Below, piece by piece: positions 9,328 to 18,794 of a stretch of DNA of 64,000 nt (within the stretch, counting starts at the first letter, position 1; each line of letters begins with the position of its first letter). Under the pieces are notes generated by a model that made no database searches, was not told the origin of the DNA, and saw nothing but the letters and a program-made list of their open reading frames with translations. Source of the stretch: an uncultured Poribacteria bacterium (GTDB taxonomy: Bacteria; Poribacteria; WGA-4E; WGA-3G); the NCBI GenBank assembly GCA_951828515.1, contig OX639992.1:4194217-4258216 (forward strand), read 5' to 3'. A program made the position numbers and the translations under genes.

Positions 9328-9651
9328 TTACACTGACGGCTCCTGTAATTGGCGATAGAGCGTTGCGGCACGGGCACGCGAGACGTTTCCGGAGGGTAAT
9401 TCCAGCACCTCGTATTCAGGCTCGGGAGTCTCCTCATTACCTATAACCATCAACTCGCTCGGATTAGATTTGTTTAAGGCACGAGTTGATGGTTCTGGAT
9501 GAGGTAAGCGGATAACATCACCAACAGCGAGCATTTTCCCAGCTTTCGCGACGTGTCCGTTGACACTGATCGCACCTCTACTACAGAGAGTGTTGGCTAT
9601 CGTTCGTCGTTTCACGAGACGACTGATCTGCAGAAATTTATCTAATCGCAT
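9328..9651 (-). CDS. Small S4-domain RNA-binding protein (RqcP/Hsp15-like)
   Basis: The first 60 residues are an S4 RNA-binding domain: MRLDKFLQISRLVKRRTIAN, then RGAISVNGHVAKAGKML and VGDVIRL. This N-terminus matches RqcP (YlmH/YabO-type) proteins, which bind stalled 50S subunits carrying peptidyl-tRNA in ribosome quality control, and the heat-shock protein Hsp15. The C-terminal 45 residues are low in conservation. At 107 residues it is slightly longer than RqcP. It is followed by lon, clpX, clpP and tig on the same strand, so it may be the last member of a protein quality-control operon; a repeat separates it from lon. Confidence 0.75.
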   Translation of the reverse strand: MRLDKFLQISRLVKRRTIANTLCSRGAISVNGHVAKAGKMLAVGDVIRLPHPEPSTRALNKSNPSELMVIGNEETPEPEYEVLELPSGNVSRARAATLYRQLQEPSV

Positions 9652-9737
9652 TTTTTCAGAGTTATCAGTTACAAGAAGGTTTTGTTAAACGAAAACCTCT
9701 TAACCGATAGTTGACAGTCGACGCTTGGCAACCATTC
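9652..9737. repeat. Dispersed repeat between lon and the S4 gene
   Basis: TATCAGTTACAAGAAGG…CCTCTTAACCGATAGTTGACAG with an internal AGGTTTT/AAAACCT stem (about 9671-9692). On the minus strand it starts one base after the lon stop (TAA GAATGGTTG) and ends next to the S4 start codon, so it is the entire spacer. Confidence 0.8.
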
Positions 9738-12188
9738 TTACACTGGTGGTTGGGAAGCGACCGGCACTTCTACAGGGACTTCAGGCTCCACGATTGGATC
9801 TGTGAGTGCCTGTTCCAGCACCTGTGTCATATCGTTGACTTTATGAAAACGGATACCTTCCCGAATTTCGGTCGGGATGTCGGCCTCATCTTTCTCGTTG
9901 TCTTCAGGAATAATGATGTCGAAAATACCGTTCCGGTAGGCAGCGAGTGCCTTTTCTTTTAATCCGCCAATCGGTAAGACTCGCCCGCGGAGCGTAATTT
10001 CCCCAGTCATAGCAATATCTTTGCGAACAGACTTCCCTGTTAGTGCCGAGAGAATCGCCGTGGCGAGGGTAATCCCAGCGGAGGGACCATCCTTCGGTAC
10101 GGCACCCTCCGGAATGTGAATGTGGATATCTTGTTGTTCAAACCGATTGTCGGAGAGTCCGAAAGATTCCGCACGAGAACGGATATAGGCGACAGCAGTC
10201 TGGACAGACTCGCGCATCACTTCTTGAAGTTGACCTGTCATATTCAGTTTGCCTTCACCCTGCATTGTTGTTGCCTCAACAGAAACAATATCACCGCCGA
10301 TTTGGGTCCATACCATGCCTGTAGCAACACCGACTTCATCGCGTTCTTCGGCTTTCGTGCGTGTCCATTTCGCGGGTCCGAGATAGTCACTCAAATTCGC
10401 AGGTGTCACTTCGACTTTGAGATCTGGTGTTTTTTCGGTGACAATTTCTCTCGCGACCTTTCGCATGACAGTAGTGATTGTGCGTTCAAGGTTTCGCACA
10501 CCAGCCTCACGCGTGTACTTGTGAATCATCTCAAAGATGGCTTCGTCTGTGAAGGTGACATTGTCAGCTGACAATCCATGACGTTCGAGTTGCTTGGGGA
10601 TAAGTCCATTCGGTGTAAAAGTAGTTATGTTATGCTTCTCAAAATCTGTATAACCTGGCAACTCAATGATTTCCATCCGGTCCTGGAGTGCAGGAGGTAT
10701 AGTAACCCGAGTGTTGGCAGTCGTGATAAACATGACATTGGAAAGGTCGAATGCGATATCCATGTAATGATCTCGGAAAGTGGAATTCTGTTCTGGATCA
10801 AGCACTTCAAGGAGAGCAGACGCAGGATCACCTCGGAAATCAGAACTGAGTTTATCAATCTCATCAAGCAAGAACAGTGGATTTTTCGACTTGACGTCGC
10901 GGAGACCTTGAATGATACGTCCAGGGATTGCACCGATATAGGTGCGTCTGTGTCCACGAATCTCTGCTTCGTCTCGAACACCACCGAGGGACATTCTAAC
11001 AAACTTCCTACCTGTGGCGCGAGCAATCGATTTACCGAGTGAGGTTTTTCCAACGCCTGGAGGACCAACAAGGCAGATAATAGGGCCTTTAAGGTGTTTG
11101 ACGAGTTGTAGAACGGCAAGGTATTCCAACACGTTTTCTTTCGGTTTCTCTAACCCGTAGTGATCCTCGTCAAGTATCCGCTGTGCTTCGGAGAGTTCAA
11201 GTCGATGCTCAGTTTCCTCTTTCCACGGCAGCGCGAGTATCCAATCAACATAGGTGCGGATAACACCTGATTCAGCAGATTGCGGGGGGATCTGCGCAAG
11301 CCGATCGAGTTCTTTGAGTGCCTTCTCTTCGCCTTCTTCAGACATTCCAGCATTTTTTACCTGTTCTCGAAGCTCGTCGACTTCGGCGATGTCATCTCTG
11401 CCCAATTCCTTCTGGATCACCTTCATCTGCTCCTGAAGGTAGAACTCGCGATGCGTCTTCTGGACGGATTCGCGAACTTGGTTATGAATGTCATCACGAA
11501 GCTCATTCCGTTCCAGTGCCTGATTCAAAAACTGGATGATGAGTTGTAACCGCTTAATGGGATTAAGTTCGTCAATGACAGCCTGGCGTTCCGATGGATT
11601 GAGATTGAGAATTCCAGCGATGGTGTCTGCGAGATGCCCAGGTTCTTCTTGTTCCTTAATAGCGCGTTTGATTTCATCAGAGCTCAAACCTTGTTGAGAT
11701 TGTGAACCCTTCCCCTGTTCCTGTTGCCGTGTCTTTGCGTACTCACTGAAAAGTTTTCTGGCTTCCTTCATGAGAGACTCGGAAGTGCTCGCTAAGCCTA
11801 TCTCCTCGTGGACGATTTGCACGTCTGCACTCAAAAAGTCATCAGTTTCTGTAAAGCGGAGGACTATTGCGCGATGTTCTGCTGCAATAGCGATACGGAT
11901 GGTGCCGTCGCCGGGTTCATAAGATTCGATGATATTTGCGACAGCACCGACGACATGGAGATGTTCCGGAGTTACTTCCTCTCCCTCTTCCAACTCCATT
12001 TGTTGGTAGAGAAGGAGTATACGCCTATTGGAGCGGAGTGCAGCATGGGTTGCTTGGACTCCCATTTGGCGGGCGACGTTTAAAAGAGATTTTGTCCTCG
12101 GAAAAATCAAAATCGCATCGAAATCCGGGGGCAAATAGATAACGGGTAAACTTACCGTTTCGTGTTCTTTCGTTGCTGTCGAATTCAT
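9738..12188 (-). CDS. lon: ATP-dependent protease Lon
   Basis: Lon is a cytosolic homohexameric AAA+ serine protease that degrades misfolded and regulatory proteins. The order is an N-terminal LON substrate-binding domain (about 1-210), a coiled region, the AAA+ module with Walker [10 protein letters not shown] (about 376) and Walker B FLLDEIDK, and the C-terminal peptidase with catalytic Ser in PKDGPSAG (about 703) and Lys in [10 protein letters not shown] (about 745). At 816 residues it is a full-length LonA. The last 20 residues are a Pro/Val/Glu-rich tail beyond the usual end. The ATG has GAGG ten bases upstream. It is the last protease gene of the tig-clpP-clpX-lon series. Confidence 0.97.
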   Translation of the reverse strand: MNSTATKEHETVSLPVIYLPPDFDAILIFPRTKSLLNVARQMGVQATHAALRSNRRILLLYQQMELEEGEEVTPEHLHVVGAVANIIESYEPGDGTIRIAIAAEHRAIVLRFTETDDFLSADVQIVHEEIGLASTSESLMKEARKLFSEYAKTRQQEQGKGSQSQQGLSSDEIKRAIKEQEEPGHLADTIAGILNLNPSERQAVIDELNPIKRLQLIIQFLNQALERNELRDDIHNQVRESVQKTHREFYLQEQMKVIQKELGRDDIAEVDELREQVKNAGMSEEGEEKALKELDRLAQIPPQSAESGVIRTYVDWILALPWKEETEHRLELSEAQRILDEDHYGLEKPKENVLEYLAVLQLVKHLKGPIICLVGPPGVGKTSLGKSIARATGRKFVRMSLGGVRDEAEIRGHRRTYIGAIPGRIIQGLRDVKSKNPLFLLDEIDKLSSDFRGDPASALLEVLDPEQNSTFRDHYMDIAFDLSNVMFITTANTRVTIPPALQDRMEIIELPGYTDFEKHNITTFTPNGLIPKQLERHGLSADNVTFTDEAIFEMIHKYTREAGVRNLERTITTVMRKVAREIVTEKTPDLKVEVTPANLSDYLGPAKWTRTKAEERDEVGVATGMVWTQIGGDIVSVEATTMQGEGKLNMTGQLQEVMRESVQTAVAYIRSRAESFGLSDNRFEQQDIHIHIPEGAVPKDGPSAGITLATAILSALTGKSVRKDIAMTGEITLRGRVLPIGGLKEKALAAYRNGIFDIIIPEDNEKDEADIPTEIREGIRFHKVNDMTQVLEQALTDPIVEPEVPVEVPVASQPPV

Positions 12189-12319
12189 AATCTTTCATCC
12201 TCGTGCTGGGTGTTAAATTCCAGCATTTTTTAGATTTCAGAGGAACGGTATCAGCAATCATTGGAATGAAATGCTAATTGTTTGCCAAATTGGCAAATGG
12301 CTTGCACGCCGAACTGTAC

Positions 12320-13852
12320 CTAAGCCGTTTTAAGTGCTTCGGATTTCCTGTAAACGAGTTGTGGGGATTCATTCTTACGCACGGAGTCTTCGGTAACATG
12401 GCACGCTTCAACATCGTCAAGTGAAGGGAGGCGATAAAACGTATCAAGCATAATTCTTTCAAAAACAGCCCTTAACCCACGGGCACCGGTTTCACGTTCA
12501 ATCACCTCATCTGCCATGGCGATTAACGCCTCATCAGTCACATGAAATTGCACATCCTCGTAAGCCAAAAGATGCTGATATTGTTTCACCAGAGCGTTCT
12601 TAGGTTCAGTGAGAATGCGAACGAGAGCCGGGGCATCCAATTCGTGAAGGGTTGTGACAACCGGAAGTCGCCCTATCAGTTCTGGTATAAAACCATATCT
12701 AATAAGATCTTTCGGTGTTGCCTGTGCGAGAATTTCATGAATTTTTGTTTCGCTTTTGGGTTGGAGAGGCGAACCGAAGCCAATACTTTGCTTTCCAAGC
12801 CTATCTTTAATCGCCTTTTCTAATCCGATAAAGGTCCCACCACAAATGAACAACACTTTTTTCGTGTTCACCTCAATCATTTCTTGATGTGGATGCTTTC
12901 TGCCGCCGCGCGGGGGGACATTCGCCGTTGTTCCTTCAAGAATCTTAAGCAATGCCTGTTGGACACCTTCACCGGAAACATCACGGGTGATTGATGGGTT
13001 TTCAGATTTTCGTGTAATTTTATCAATTTCATCAATATAAATAATGCCTGTTTCGGCACGGGCAACATCACCATCTGCGGCTTGAACCAACTTCAAAATG
13101 ATATTTTCGACATCTTCTCCCACATATCCGGCTTCAGTCAACGTTGTTGCATCGGTAATAGCGAACGGCACGTCTAACACTTTGGCAAGGGTTTCCGCGA
13201 GGAGCGTTTTCCCCGTGCCTGTTGGGCCAATAAGTAAAATGTTGCTCTTATCTAATTCAACTTCATCAGTTGTGTTTCCATGATGTAAACGTTTGTAATG
13301 TGTGTAAACGGCAACAGATAACGTCTTTTTGGCATCGTCCTGACCAACTACATACTCATCAAGTTTTGCTTTAATTTCTTCAGGTGAAGGCGGTGCTTCA
13401 AATGCGTTCTGTTGATTTTCTGTTTGTGAGTGTGTTGTGCTCTCAAATTCGGTTTCCGTCTGTTCGTGGACACCGCTTCCGCGTGTCCGTGAAGATCTAC
13501 GCTGCGAACCGCCAGTCTCTTCCTTGTCGCTCGAACCACCGCTTTTAAAATCCTCTATAGAAAAGTCGAGGCTACCATCCGGTTCACGAGTGAGAATGTC
13601 ATTACAAACAACAATACACTCAGCAAGACACTTCTCACAGATATGCGCGTCAAGTCCGTTAAAAAGTCTTTCGACTTGGGTGTTATCGCGTCTACAAAAT
13701 GCGCAGGTGGCACTATCTACAGTGGACGCTGACAACCGGACAATACATTCGACACAAATATTTGCTTCTCTGCCTTGAAGGAGTCGGCGGACTTGCGTAC
13801 TGTCCTGTTGACAAAATGAACAGAACAAGTCACGATGGATGGATTCGGACAT
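12320..13852 (-). CDS. clpX: ClpX, ATP-dependent unfoldase with two N-terminal zinc-binding domains
   Basis: ClpX unfolds tagged substrates and feeds them to ClpP. The start chosen is the ATG at 13852 ([10 protein letters not shown]), which has AAGGAG nine bases upstream; an upstream in-frame ATG at 13888 lacks this. The AAA+ part is complete: GPTGTGKT (about 212), GYVGEDVEN pore loop, [16 protein letters not shown] loop, SIGFG (the ClpP-docking IGF motif) and [13 protein letters not shown]. The N-terminus is unusual: the zinc-binding domain occurs twice in tandem (Cys 11/14/33/36 and Cys 50/53/72/75), where the family normally has one. This accounts for much of the extra length (510 residues against about 420); the acidic/Ser-rich linker before the AAA+ core is also long. 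Confidence 0.96.
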   Translation of the reverse strand: MSESIHRDLFCSFCQQDSTQVRRLLQGREANICVECIVRLSASTVDSATCAFCRRDNTQVERLFNGLDAHICEKCLAECIVVCNDILTREPDGSLDFSIEDFKSGGSSDKEETGGSQRRSSRTRGSGVHEQTETEFESTTHSQTENQQNAFEAPPSPEEIKAKLDEYVVGQDDAKKTLSVAVYTHYKRLHHGNTTDEVELDKSNILLIGPTGTGKTLLAETLAKVLDVPFAITDATTLTEAGYVGEDVENIILKLVQAADGDVARAETGIIYIDEIDKITRKSENPSITRDVSGEGVQQALLKILEGTTANVPPRGGRKHPHQEMIEVNTKKVLFICGGTFIGLEKAIKDRLGKQSIGFGSPLQPKSETKIHEILAQATPKDLIRYGFIPELIGRLPVVTTLHELDAPALVRILTEPKNALVKQYQHLLAYEDVQFHVTDEALIAMADEVIERETGARGLRAVFERIMLDTFYRLPSLDDVEACHVTEDSVRKNESPQLVYRKSEALKTA

Positions 13853-13867
13853 AGAAGTTTTCTCCTT

Positions 13868-14020
13868 TTTTATAGCATTGTCCCGCAAGCCGACACGCGG
13901 CTTGCGTCGCGGTCAGGTCGGATTTTTTTCAAAAAATCCTTTCAGCAGTCAGTGAAGAGGGTGTGCTTTCACCAGAAAATCTCTTTACCAATTGCTGATT
14001 GCCGATTGCTAATTGCCATC
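13868..14020. repeat. Composite dispersed repeat between clpP and clpX, overlapping the clpP stop
   Basis: Three modules in a row: the CGCAAGCC/GGCTTGCG hairpin (13884-13906), the GGATTTTTT/AAAAAATCC hairpin unit flanked by GTCAGGTC and CTTTCAGCAGTCAGT (about 13912-13951), and an AAGAG…CTCTT element ending in ATTGCTGATTGCCGATTGC. The clpP stop codon (complement of 14009-14011) lies inside the repeat. Confidence 0.8.
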
Positions 14021-14617
14021 TTGCTGTATTGCCCGCTGAGAGACGACCTGATCAACGAGACCGTATTCAAGTGCCTCATTGGCAGTCATGTAAAAATCCC
14101 TGTCGGAATCGGTAGCAATCTTCTCAATATCTTGGCCCGTATGCTCTGCTAAAATCGAATAGAGTCGATCACGTTCCTGCAGAATCTCTTTGGCATGGAT
14201 GCTGATATCAGAGGCTTGACCACCGATACCACTCGCCATCGGTTGGTGAATAAGTGCTTTCGCATGTGGTAGCGCGTAACGCTTACCCGGTGCTCCCGCG
14301 GCGAGAAGAATAGCTCCCATACTATAAGCCCTGCCTAAACACCATGTTTGCACATCTGCTTTGATATACTGCATCGTGTCATAGATTGCCAAACCGGCGG
14401 AAACAGAACCACCAGGTGTGTTAATATAGAGCACTATGTCAGCATCCGGGTCCTTCCCCTCAAGGAAAAGCATCTGTGCTGTTACAATGTTCGCGATGAC
14501 ATCATCATCAATCGGGGTGCCGATCATGATAATCCGATCTTCGAGTAGACGAGAATAGATATCGTATGAGCGTTCGCCTCGGCTGGTTTGTTCAACGACG
14601 ATAGGTACAAGGTTCAT
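14009..14617 (-). CDS. clpP: ClpP, proteolytic subunit of the Clp protease
   Basis: ClpP forms the tetradecameric serine protease chamber served by ClpX. The catalytic triad is visible: Ser99 in [10 protein letters not shown], His124 in ALIHQP and Asp174 in SDRDFYMTA. The N-terminus [25 protein letters not shown] is the usual mature-like start, and the total of 202 residues is normal. The last three codons before the stop (Asp-Gly-Asn) are encoded by the dispersed repeat that follows. No Shine-Dalgarno sequence is seen; the ATG is preceded by GGCTATTAAAAAAT, where GGCTA is the end of another repeat copy. Confidence 0.97.
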   Translation of the reverse strand: MNLVPIVVEQTSRGERSYDIYSRLLEDRIIMIGTPIDDDVIANIVTAQMLFLEGKDPDADIVLYINTPGGSVSAGLAIYDTMQYIKADVQTWCLGRAYSMGAILLAAGAPGKRYALPHAKALIHQPMASGIGGQASDISIHAKEILQERDRLYSILAEHTGQDIEKIATDSDRDFYMTANEALEYGLVDQVVSQRAIQQDGN

Positions 14618-14749
14618 ATTTTTTAATAGCCATCAGCCGTCAGGTCGGATTTTTTTCAAAAAATCCTTTCAGCAGTCAGTAGAAGAGGTTTTCGTTTAAG
14701 AATACCCTCTTCTGGCTGATGGCTGATTGCCGATTGCTGACTGCTATTC
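14618..14749. repeat. Composite dispersed repeat filling the tig-clpP spacer
   Basis: Contains the GGATTTTTT/AAAAAATCC hairpin unit (about 14641-14678) and an AAGAGG-loop-CCTCTT element (about 14693-14712) followed by GGCTGATGGCTGATTGCCGATTGCTGACTGC. On the minus strand it begins one base after the tig stop and runs to about 10 bases before the clpP ATG, so it carries the whole clpP leader. Confidence 0.8.
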
Positions 14750-16054
14750 TTAGGTAATTATGAGCGATTGCTTGGCGGATGCACGGTTAATCAGGAACTG
14801 ATAAATTTTCTCGTGTTGTAACTGTCCTCGAAAGTCCTCTAATCGATTGCTTGACTTTAGCAGAGACGCATATTTTTGAGCATCTCGGTTTTGTTGTTCG
14901 GCAGCGCGCCGAATCTCGTATTCCAATTCATCATCGGATACGGAAATGCTTTCCTTCTCAGCAATAGTCTCGAAAATCCATGACTGTTTTGTTTGTTGAA
15001 TAACATCCTGACGGAGTTTATCCGGCAGAGTATCCATGTTAATCCCGGCATCTTCAGGATTTCTATGCTCATTTGCAAGTTGCTGTTTGACGTTCTGAAG
15101 CGTCTGTTGGACATATTGATCGACTAAGGGCTCTGGGATGGTAATCTCGATTTTTTCGATGAGTTGCTCCAGCAATTCTGCTTTCTGCTTATCAACGTGT
15201 AGACTCGTCTCTTCCTCGACAAGGTTGTTCCATATCAAGCCATAAAGTTGGGAGTAGTTTTCGTACCCGAGGTCTTTGGCAAACTCGTCATCTAAGGGGG
15301 GAAGATGTTTTTGGGTGATGGCGTGCAGGGTTATTTCATATTGAGCGGATTTGCCTGCAAGTTCAGCGACACTATGGTCTTCTGGAAATTCAATATCCAC
15401 GTTATTTGTATCCCCAATCTCCATTCCAAGCAATGCCTGCTCGAGTGTTTCGTGTATACTCCCAACGCCGAGTTCTATATCAACGTCTTGCTGAGATTCG
15501 GCATCAATTCGGTTACCCTCAAGTAAGCATTCCCAATCTATCCGAACACAGTCCTTCTCTTGGACCGGACGTTCAACATCGAGCGGTTCATAGGTTGCAG
15601 ATTGCGCTTGCAACCGCGTAATATAGGTGTCAACATCTTCACGGGGCACGTTAACAGGATTTTTATCGGTTTCGAGTTCATCATAACTCGGAAGGCTGAT
15701 ATTCGGTCGAATGTCTACAGTCGCTGAGAACGCGAAAGACTCGTTTTCTTTGACTTGCAATTCATCCAGCGGCGGTGTGAAAGTGGGCTGTGTAAGCGGG
15801 TTGAACCGTTCGTTATAGATCGCGTCTTCGTAGGCAGGAGCGACAAGATACCGGACAGCTTCGCTATTGACATATTCAGGAAATCGTGATTTGAGGATTG
15901 CTACGGGGACACGACCCTTCCGGAAACCCGGAATAGAAACTTGGGAACGTAACGACTCACAAGTTTCCGCCAATGCTGCGTTGACATCTTCAGAAGGAAT
16001 CTCTATGTCCAAACGGACTCTTGTGGTGTCTAACCTTTCAATTTCAACTTTCAA
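14750..16054 (-). CDS. tig: Trigger factor, ribosome-associated chaperone / PPIase
   Basis: Trigger factor binds the ribosome exit tunnel through its N-terminal domain and holds nascent chains. The N-domain has the family signature IPGFRKGRVP for L23 binding; a central FKBP-type PPIase region follows (EKDCVRIDWECLL… ELAGKSAQYEITLHAI) and then a helical C-terminal domain. I place the start at the TTG at 16054, giving MKVEIERLDTTRVRLDIEI, the usual family start, with GAGGA nine bases upstream. A GTG at 16069 would add five residues. Length is about 434. It heads the tig-clpP-clpX-lon series and lies downstream of six tRNA genes on the same strand. Confidence 0.93.
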   Translation of the reverse strand: MKVEIERLDTTRVRLDIEIPSEDVNAALAETCESLRSQVSIPGFRKGRVPVAILKSRFPEYVNSEAVRYLVAPAYEDAIYNERFNPLTQPTFTPPLDELQVKENESFAFSATVDIRPNISLPSYDELETDKNPVNVPREDVDTYITRLQAQSATYEPLDVERPVQEKDCVRIDWECLLEGNRIDAESQQDVDIELGVGSIHETLEQALLGMEIGDTNNVDIEFPEDHSVAELAGKSAQYEITLHAITQKHLPPLDDEFAKDLGYENYSQLYGLIWNNLVEEETSLHVDKQKAELLEQLIEKIEITIPEPLVDQYVQQTLQNVKQQLANEHRNPEDAGINMDTLPDKLRQDVIQQTKQSWIFETIAEKESISVSDDELEYEIRRAAEQQNRDAQKYASLLKSSNRLEDFRGQLQHEKIYQFLINRASAKQSLIIT

Positions 16055-16243
16055 GTTTTCTGTCCTCACGCCAGGCGTTCAAAGCCCGAATACTTTAAAT
16101 CAGAACTCACTCTTATGTGTCGTTTTCCAGGATGTCACGTAAAACACTTTTGCAATCTGGGGAAACCTACGAGCCTCACGCCAGGTGCTAACTTTTTGAA
16201 AGTTATCTAACCCTACCATTATCGCCACCCTCAAATACGATGA

Positions 16244-16329
16244 TGGGCGGGGAGGGACTTGAACCCTCACGAGGCGTAACCCCAATAGATCCTAAGTCTA
16301 TCCTGTCTACCAAATTCCAGCACCCGCCC
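16244..16329 (-). tRNA. tRNA-Leu(TAG)
   Basis: 86 bases, acceptor stem GGGCGGG/CCCGCCC with discriminator A, anticodon stem-loop ATAGA-CTTAGGA-TCTAT (anticodon TAG), a long variable arm typical of class II tRNAs, and T-arm GAGGG-TTCAAGT-CCCTC. CCA is not encoded. Last of the six-tRNA series, just upstream of tig. Confidence 0.96.
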
Positions 16330-16353
16330 GAATCCGCTTTATGACACTAAGGA

Positions 16354-16426
16354 TGCGCCGTGAAGGAATCGAACCTTCAACCGCCTGATTAAGAGTCAGA
16401 TGCTCTGCCAATTGAGCTAACGGCGC
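16354..16426 (-). tRNA. tRNA-Lys(CTT)
   Basis: 73 bases, acceptor GCGCCGT/ACGGCGC, discriminator A, anticodon stem-loop TCTGA-CTCTTAA-TCAGG giving anticodon CTT. D-arm TAGCTCAATTGGCAGAGCA and T-arm GAAGG-TTCGATT-CCTTC are canonical. CCA is not encoded. Confidence 0.96.
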
Positions 16427-16528
16427 GCCTGTTGAATTCTCTGTGACCATAGACGCGTTTTGCTAAGTGCCACTCGCTAATTGTGTAGGTGTACTTTTAA
16501 GACGTACACCCAGCATCCAAGGAATATT

Positions 16529-16601
16529 CGCGTCCGGAGGGATTCGAACCCCCAACTTATAGTTCCGAAGACTATTGCTCTATCCATTGAACTACGGACG
16601 C
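16529..16601 (-). tRNA. tRNA-Arg(TCG)
   Basis: 73 bases, acceptor GCGTCCG/CGGACGC, anticodon stem-loop ATAGT-CTTCGGA-ACTAT giving anticodon TCG, T-arm GGGGG-TTCGAAT-CCCTC. CCA is not encoded. Confidence 0.95.
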
Positions 16602-16613
16602 ATATTAAATAAA

Positions 16614-16686
16614 GGTGGATGATGGGATTTGAACCCACGCCCACTTGATCCACAGTCAAGTGCTCTACCCCTGAGCTACATCCACC
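16614..16686 (-). tRNA. tRNA-His(GTG)
   Basis: Acceptor GTGGATG/CATCCAC with the encoded extra G at -1 paired to C73, the identity feature of tRNA-His. Anticodon stem-loop CTTGA-CTGTGGA-TCAAG gives GTG. It is separated from the preceding tRNA-Arg(TCG) gene by only 12 bases, consistent with one transcript. Confidence 0.96.
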
Positions 16687-16712
16687 ATACTTCGATTGGG
16701 AGTTAGGTATCT

Positions 16713-16759
16713 ACGCAACCTTCCGGTTGCGTGGAGGAGAAAGCCGCGTGTGGGCTTTC
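16713..16759. repeat. Two hairpins in the spacer between tRNA-His and tRNA-Arg(TCT)
   Basis: ACGCAACC-TTCC-GGTTGCGT (16713-16732) and GAAAGCC/GGCTTTC (16739-16745 with 16753-16759). They interrupt an otherwise compact tRNA series and resemble the dispersed palindromes elsewhere in the window. They could also act as processing sites in the tRNA precursor. Confidence 0.6.
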
Positions 16760-16809
16760 TAAAGACCCTTATACTCCCAACTCTGTTCTGCATCGAGCTG
16801 TTTGAAAAG

Positions 16810-16883
<74 letters not shown>

Positions 16884-16906
16884 TCGCGCTACAAATTTTA
16901 CCCTAA

Positions 16907-16982
<76 letters not shown>

Positions 16983-17087
16983 AAATTCCTTATAATGCAA
17001 ACTTGCCAACAACAAAAATGCTGTCAGCAACTATGAGTGCAATATCTACTTGAAATCACACCGGTATTTCTTACCGATGTTGTTTAA

Positions 17088-17116
17088 ATTATACACCATT
17101 CTCTCGCGTTTGTCAA
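17088..17116 (-). promoter_or_regulatory. Sigma-70-type promoter for the tRNA-tig-clp operon
   Basis: On the minus strand TTGACA (17111-17116) is followed after exactly 17 bases by TATAAT (17088-17093), a full consensus match. It faces the tRNA-Pro gene about 100 bases away, so it most likely drives the six tRNAs and possibly tig-clpP-clpX-lon by read-through. Confidence 0.85.
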
Positions 17117-17424
17117 ATTATAATGAAAAATCTTGCCTTTTTCGGCAACCCATCTCGCCTTGATATATTCCCCTGCTGAAGCACTGAGTTTTGGTGGCTA
17201 AATTAGATGAGTATGTAGCATTTCTGCTTTACCCGTCCGAAAATTAACCCAATTTCCAAAAACTATAGTGGACCCTATAAATCGTTATATCACCCAAAAT
17301 GACCGCTTAAAATACTTTTTCATGAAACTTGTATAAACCTATTTACGATAATTATGTCAAACACTCCCAATAAACACTTTTTTCATATTTGACAACAGAC
17401 ACACAAAAAAGTTCAGGAGGAAAC
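17117..17424. other. AT-rich gene-free spacer between divergent units
   Basis: No gene is visible. The tRNA promoter lies at its left edge and the AGGAGG ribosome-binding site of the first permease (17415-17420) at its right edge. I could not identify a confident promoter for the permease array. Confidence 0.6.
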
Positions 17425-18726
17425 ATGCGTTTGATTGAATGGATATCCATTGGAATCTCCGCAATTCGCTCAAATAAGATGCGTTCGTCGCTGACAATGC
17501 TCGGCATTATCATTGGTATCGCAGCCGTGCTGGCAATGATAGCGATCGGTGATGGTGCTAAACAAATTGTGATACAGGATGCACAGAAAATGGGGGGCGC
17601 GACCCGAATCACACTCTACCAAACCTCCTACAAACGAGAAAATAACAGATGGGTCCGTATCCGTAGCAATGAATACATGGAATATGAAGATGTATTGGCG
17701 ATTGAGGCAGAATGTCCATCTGTGAGTTCAGTCACGTCGAGACTTGCAGATTGGCGCGGTGTCCTGTTTCAGGGTCCAGGCGGCACTGAAACGCGTGCCG
17801 GCTACAACGGCGTAGACGCTAACTATACAACCGCAATGGATTGGGACATTAAAGAAGGACGCTTCATCACAGACGAAGATGTCCAAAACGCAACAAAAAT
17901 TTGTGTGCTCGGAGATGAACTCGCAACCGAGTTATTTGGTAATACATCCCCTTTAGGTCAAGAGGTCAAAATCGCAAGAAGGGTTAGTTACCGAGATCAA
18001 TGGGGAAGGAGAACGAGAAGGCGGTCCACTGAACGTCTCACGGTTGTCGGCACGCTCGTTCCGCGAGGGACAAGTTTCCAGTTTGGATGGAGTTACGACA
18101 ACCTCGCCTTTATCCCTGTATCAACTGTCCAAGAGCGTTTGACAGGTGACGATGAGGTTGGGAATATTATGGTTTTCGCGAATACTGTTGACGCTGTTCC
18201 AAAAGCGATTGAAGAGGTGAAAACCGTTATCAGAAGGCGGCATAATAACCAAGATGACTTTGTCAGAATTCGGGAGATGCGTGCAGGCATGGCACAGCTA
18301 CAAAAAATCAGTAAAATGATTAAAATCGCCTTGGGGAGTATTGCTGGGTTCTCACTTCTCGTTGGCGGTATCGGGATCATGAATATGATGTTAGTCGCTG
18401 TCACTGAGCGAACCCGAGAGATCGGACTCAGGAAAGCACTCGGTGCCAAATCGTTAGATATCTTGGCGCAATTCCTCATAGAGGCAGTGATAATGTGCGG
18501 TGTAGCCGGCGCAATCGGTATCGGTTTGGGCATCTTTGCCGGAGAAGGTATGGCAATGGTCGCTGTTAAAATTGCTAAAATTGTTCCCGAATGGCCCTCA
18601 GTTGTTTCTATGCAGTGGGTCATAATTTCGGTGTCATTCTCTGCCGCGATTGGCATATTCTTTGGGATGTATCCCGCACTCAAAGCTTCCAGCCTTCCGC
18701 CAGTCGTAGCACTCCGTAAGGAATAA
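17425..18726 (+). CDS. MacB/FtsX-type ABC transporter permease, paralogue 1
   Basis: The permease has the MacB/LolCE (type VII) layout: one N-terminal membrane helix with MLGIIIGIAAVLAMIAIGDGAK, a periplasmic MacB_PCD domain of about 230 residues, and three C-terminal helices containing SLLVGGIGIMNMMLVAVTERTREIGLRKALGA. The ATG at 17425 is chosen because AGGAGG sits five bases upstream; the TTG at 17389 would add 12 residues before that site. It lacks the fused N-terminal ATPase of E. coli MacB, so it must work with a separate ATP-binding subunit. It is the first of four tandem paralogues leading to a MacA-like adaptor, suggesting export or mechanotransmission across the envelope. A GC-rich hairpin terminator follows it. 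Confidence 0.92.
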   Translation: MRLIEWISIGISAIRSNKMRSSLTMLGIIIGIAAVLAMIAIGDGAKQIVIQDAQKMGGATRITLYQTSYKRENNRWVRIRSNEYMEYEDVLAIEAECPSVSSVTSRLADWRGVLFQGPGGTETRAGYNGVDANYTTAMDWDIKEGRFITDEDVQNATKICVLGDELATELFGNTSPLGQEVKIARRVSYRDQWGRRTRRRSTERLTVVGTLVPRGTSFQFGWSYDNLAFIPVSTVQERLTGDDEVGNIMVFANTVDAVPKAIEEVKTVIRRRHNNQDDFVRIREMRAGMAQLQKISKMIKIALGSIAGFSLLVGGIGIMNMMLVAVTERTREIGLRKALGAKSLDILAQFLIEAVIMCGVAGAIGIGLGIFAGEGMAMVAVKIAKIVPEWPSVVSMQWVIISVSFSAAIGIFFGMYPALKASSLPPVVALRKE

Positions 18727-18760
18727 AACGGACATCACCTAACCAATATCTATTTCTGTA

Positions 18761-18794
18761 GGCGCGTCTCCCAAGCGCGCCTTTTCTTTTTTTT
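18761..18794 (+). terminator. Rho-independent terminator after permease 1
   Basis: GGCGCG-loop-CGCGCC (18761-18766 with 18776-18781) followed by TTTTCTTTTTTTT. It lies 35 bases after the stop codon, so permease 1 is probably at least partly a separate transcript from permease 2. Confidence 0.85.

Noticed and set aside
13868-14760. CRISPR array, suggested by closely spaced similar words
   Set aside because: Repeat words vary in length and spacing and there are no unique spacers of constant length; no cas genes are present.
17389-17394. TTGACA as a -35 box or TTG start for the first permease
   Set aside because: No -10 box follows at proper spacing, and the ATG at 17425 has an ideal AGGAGG site.
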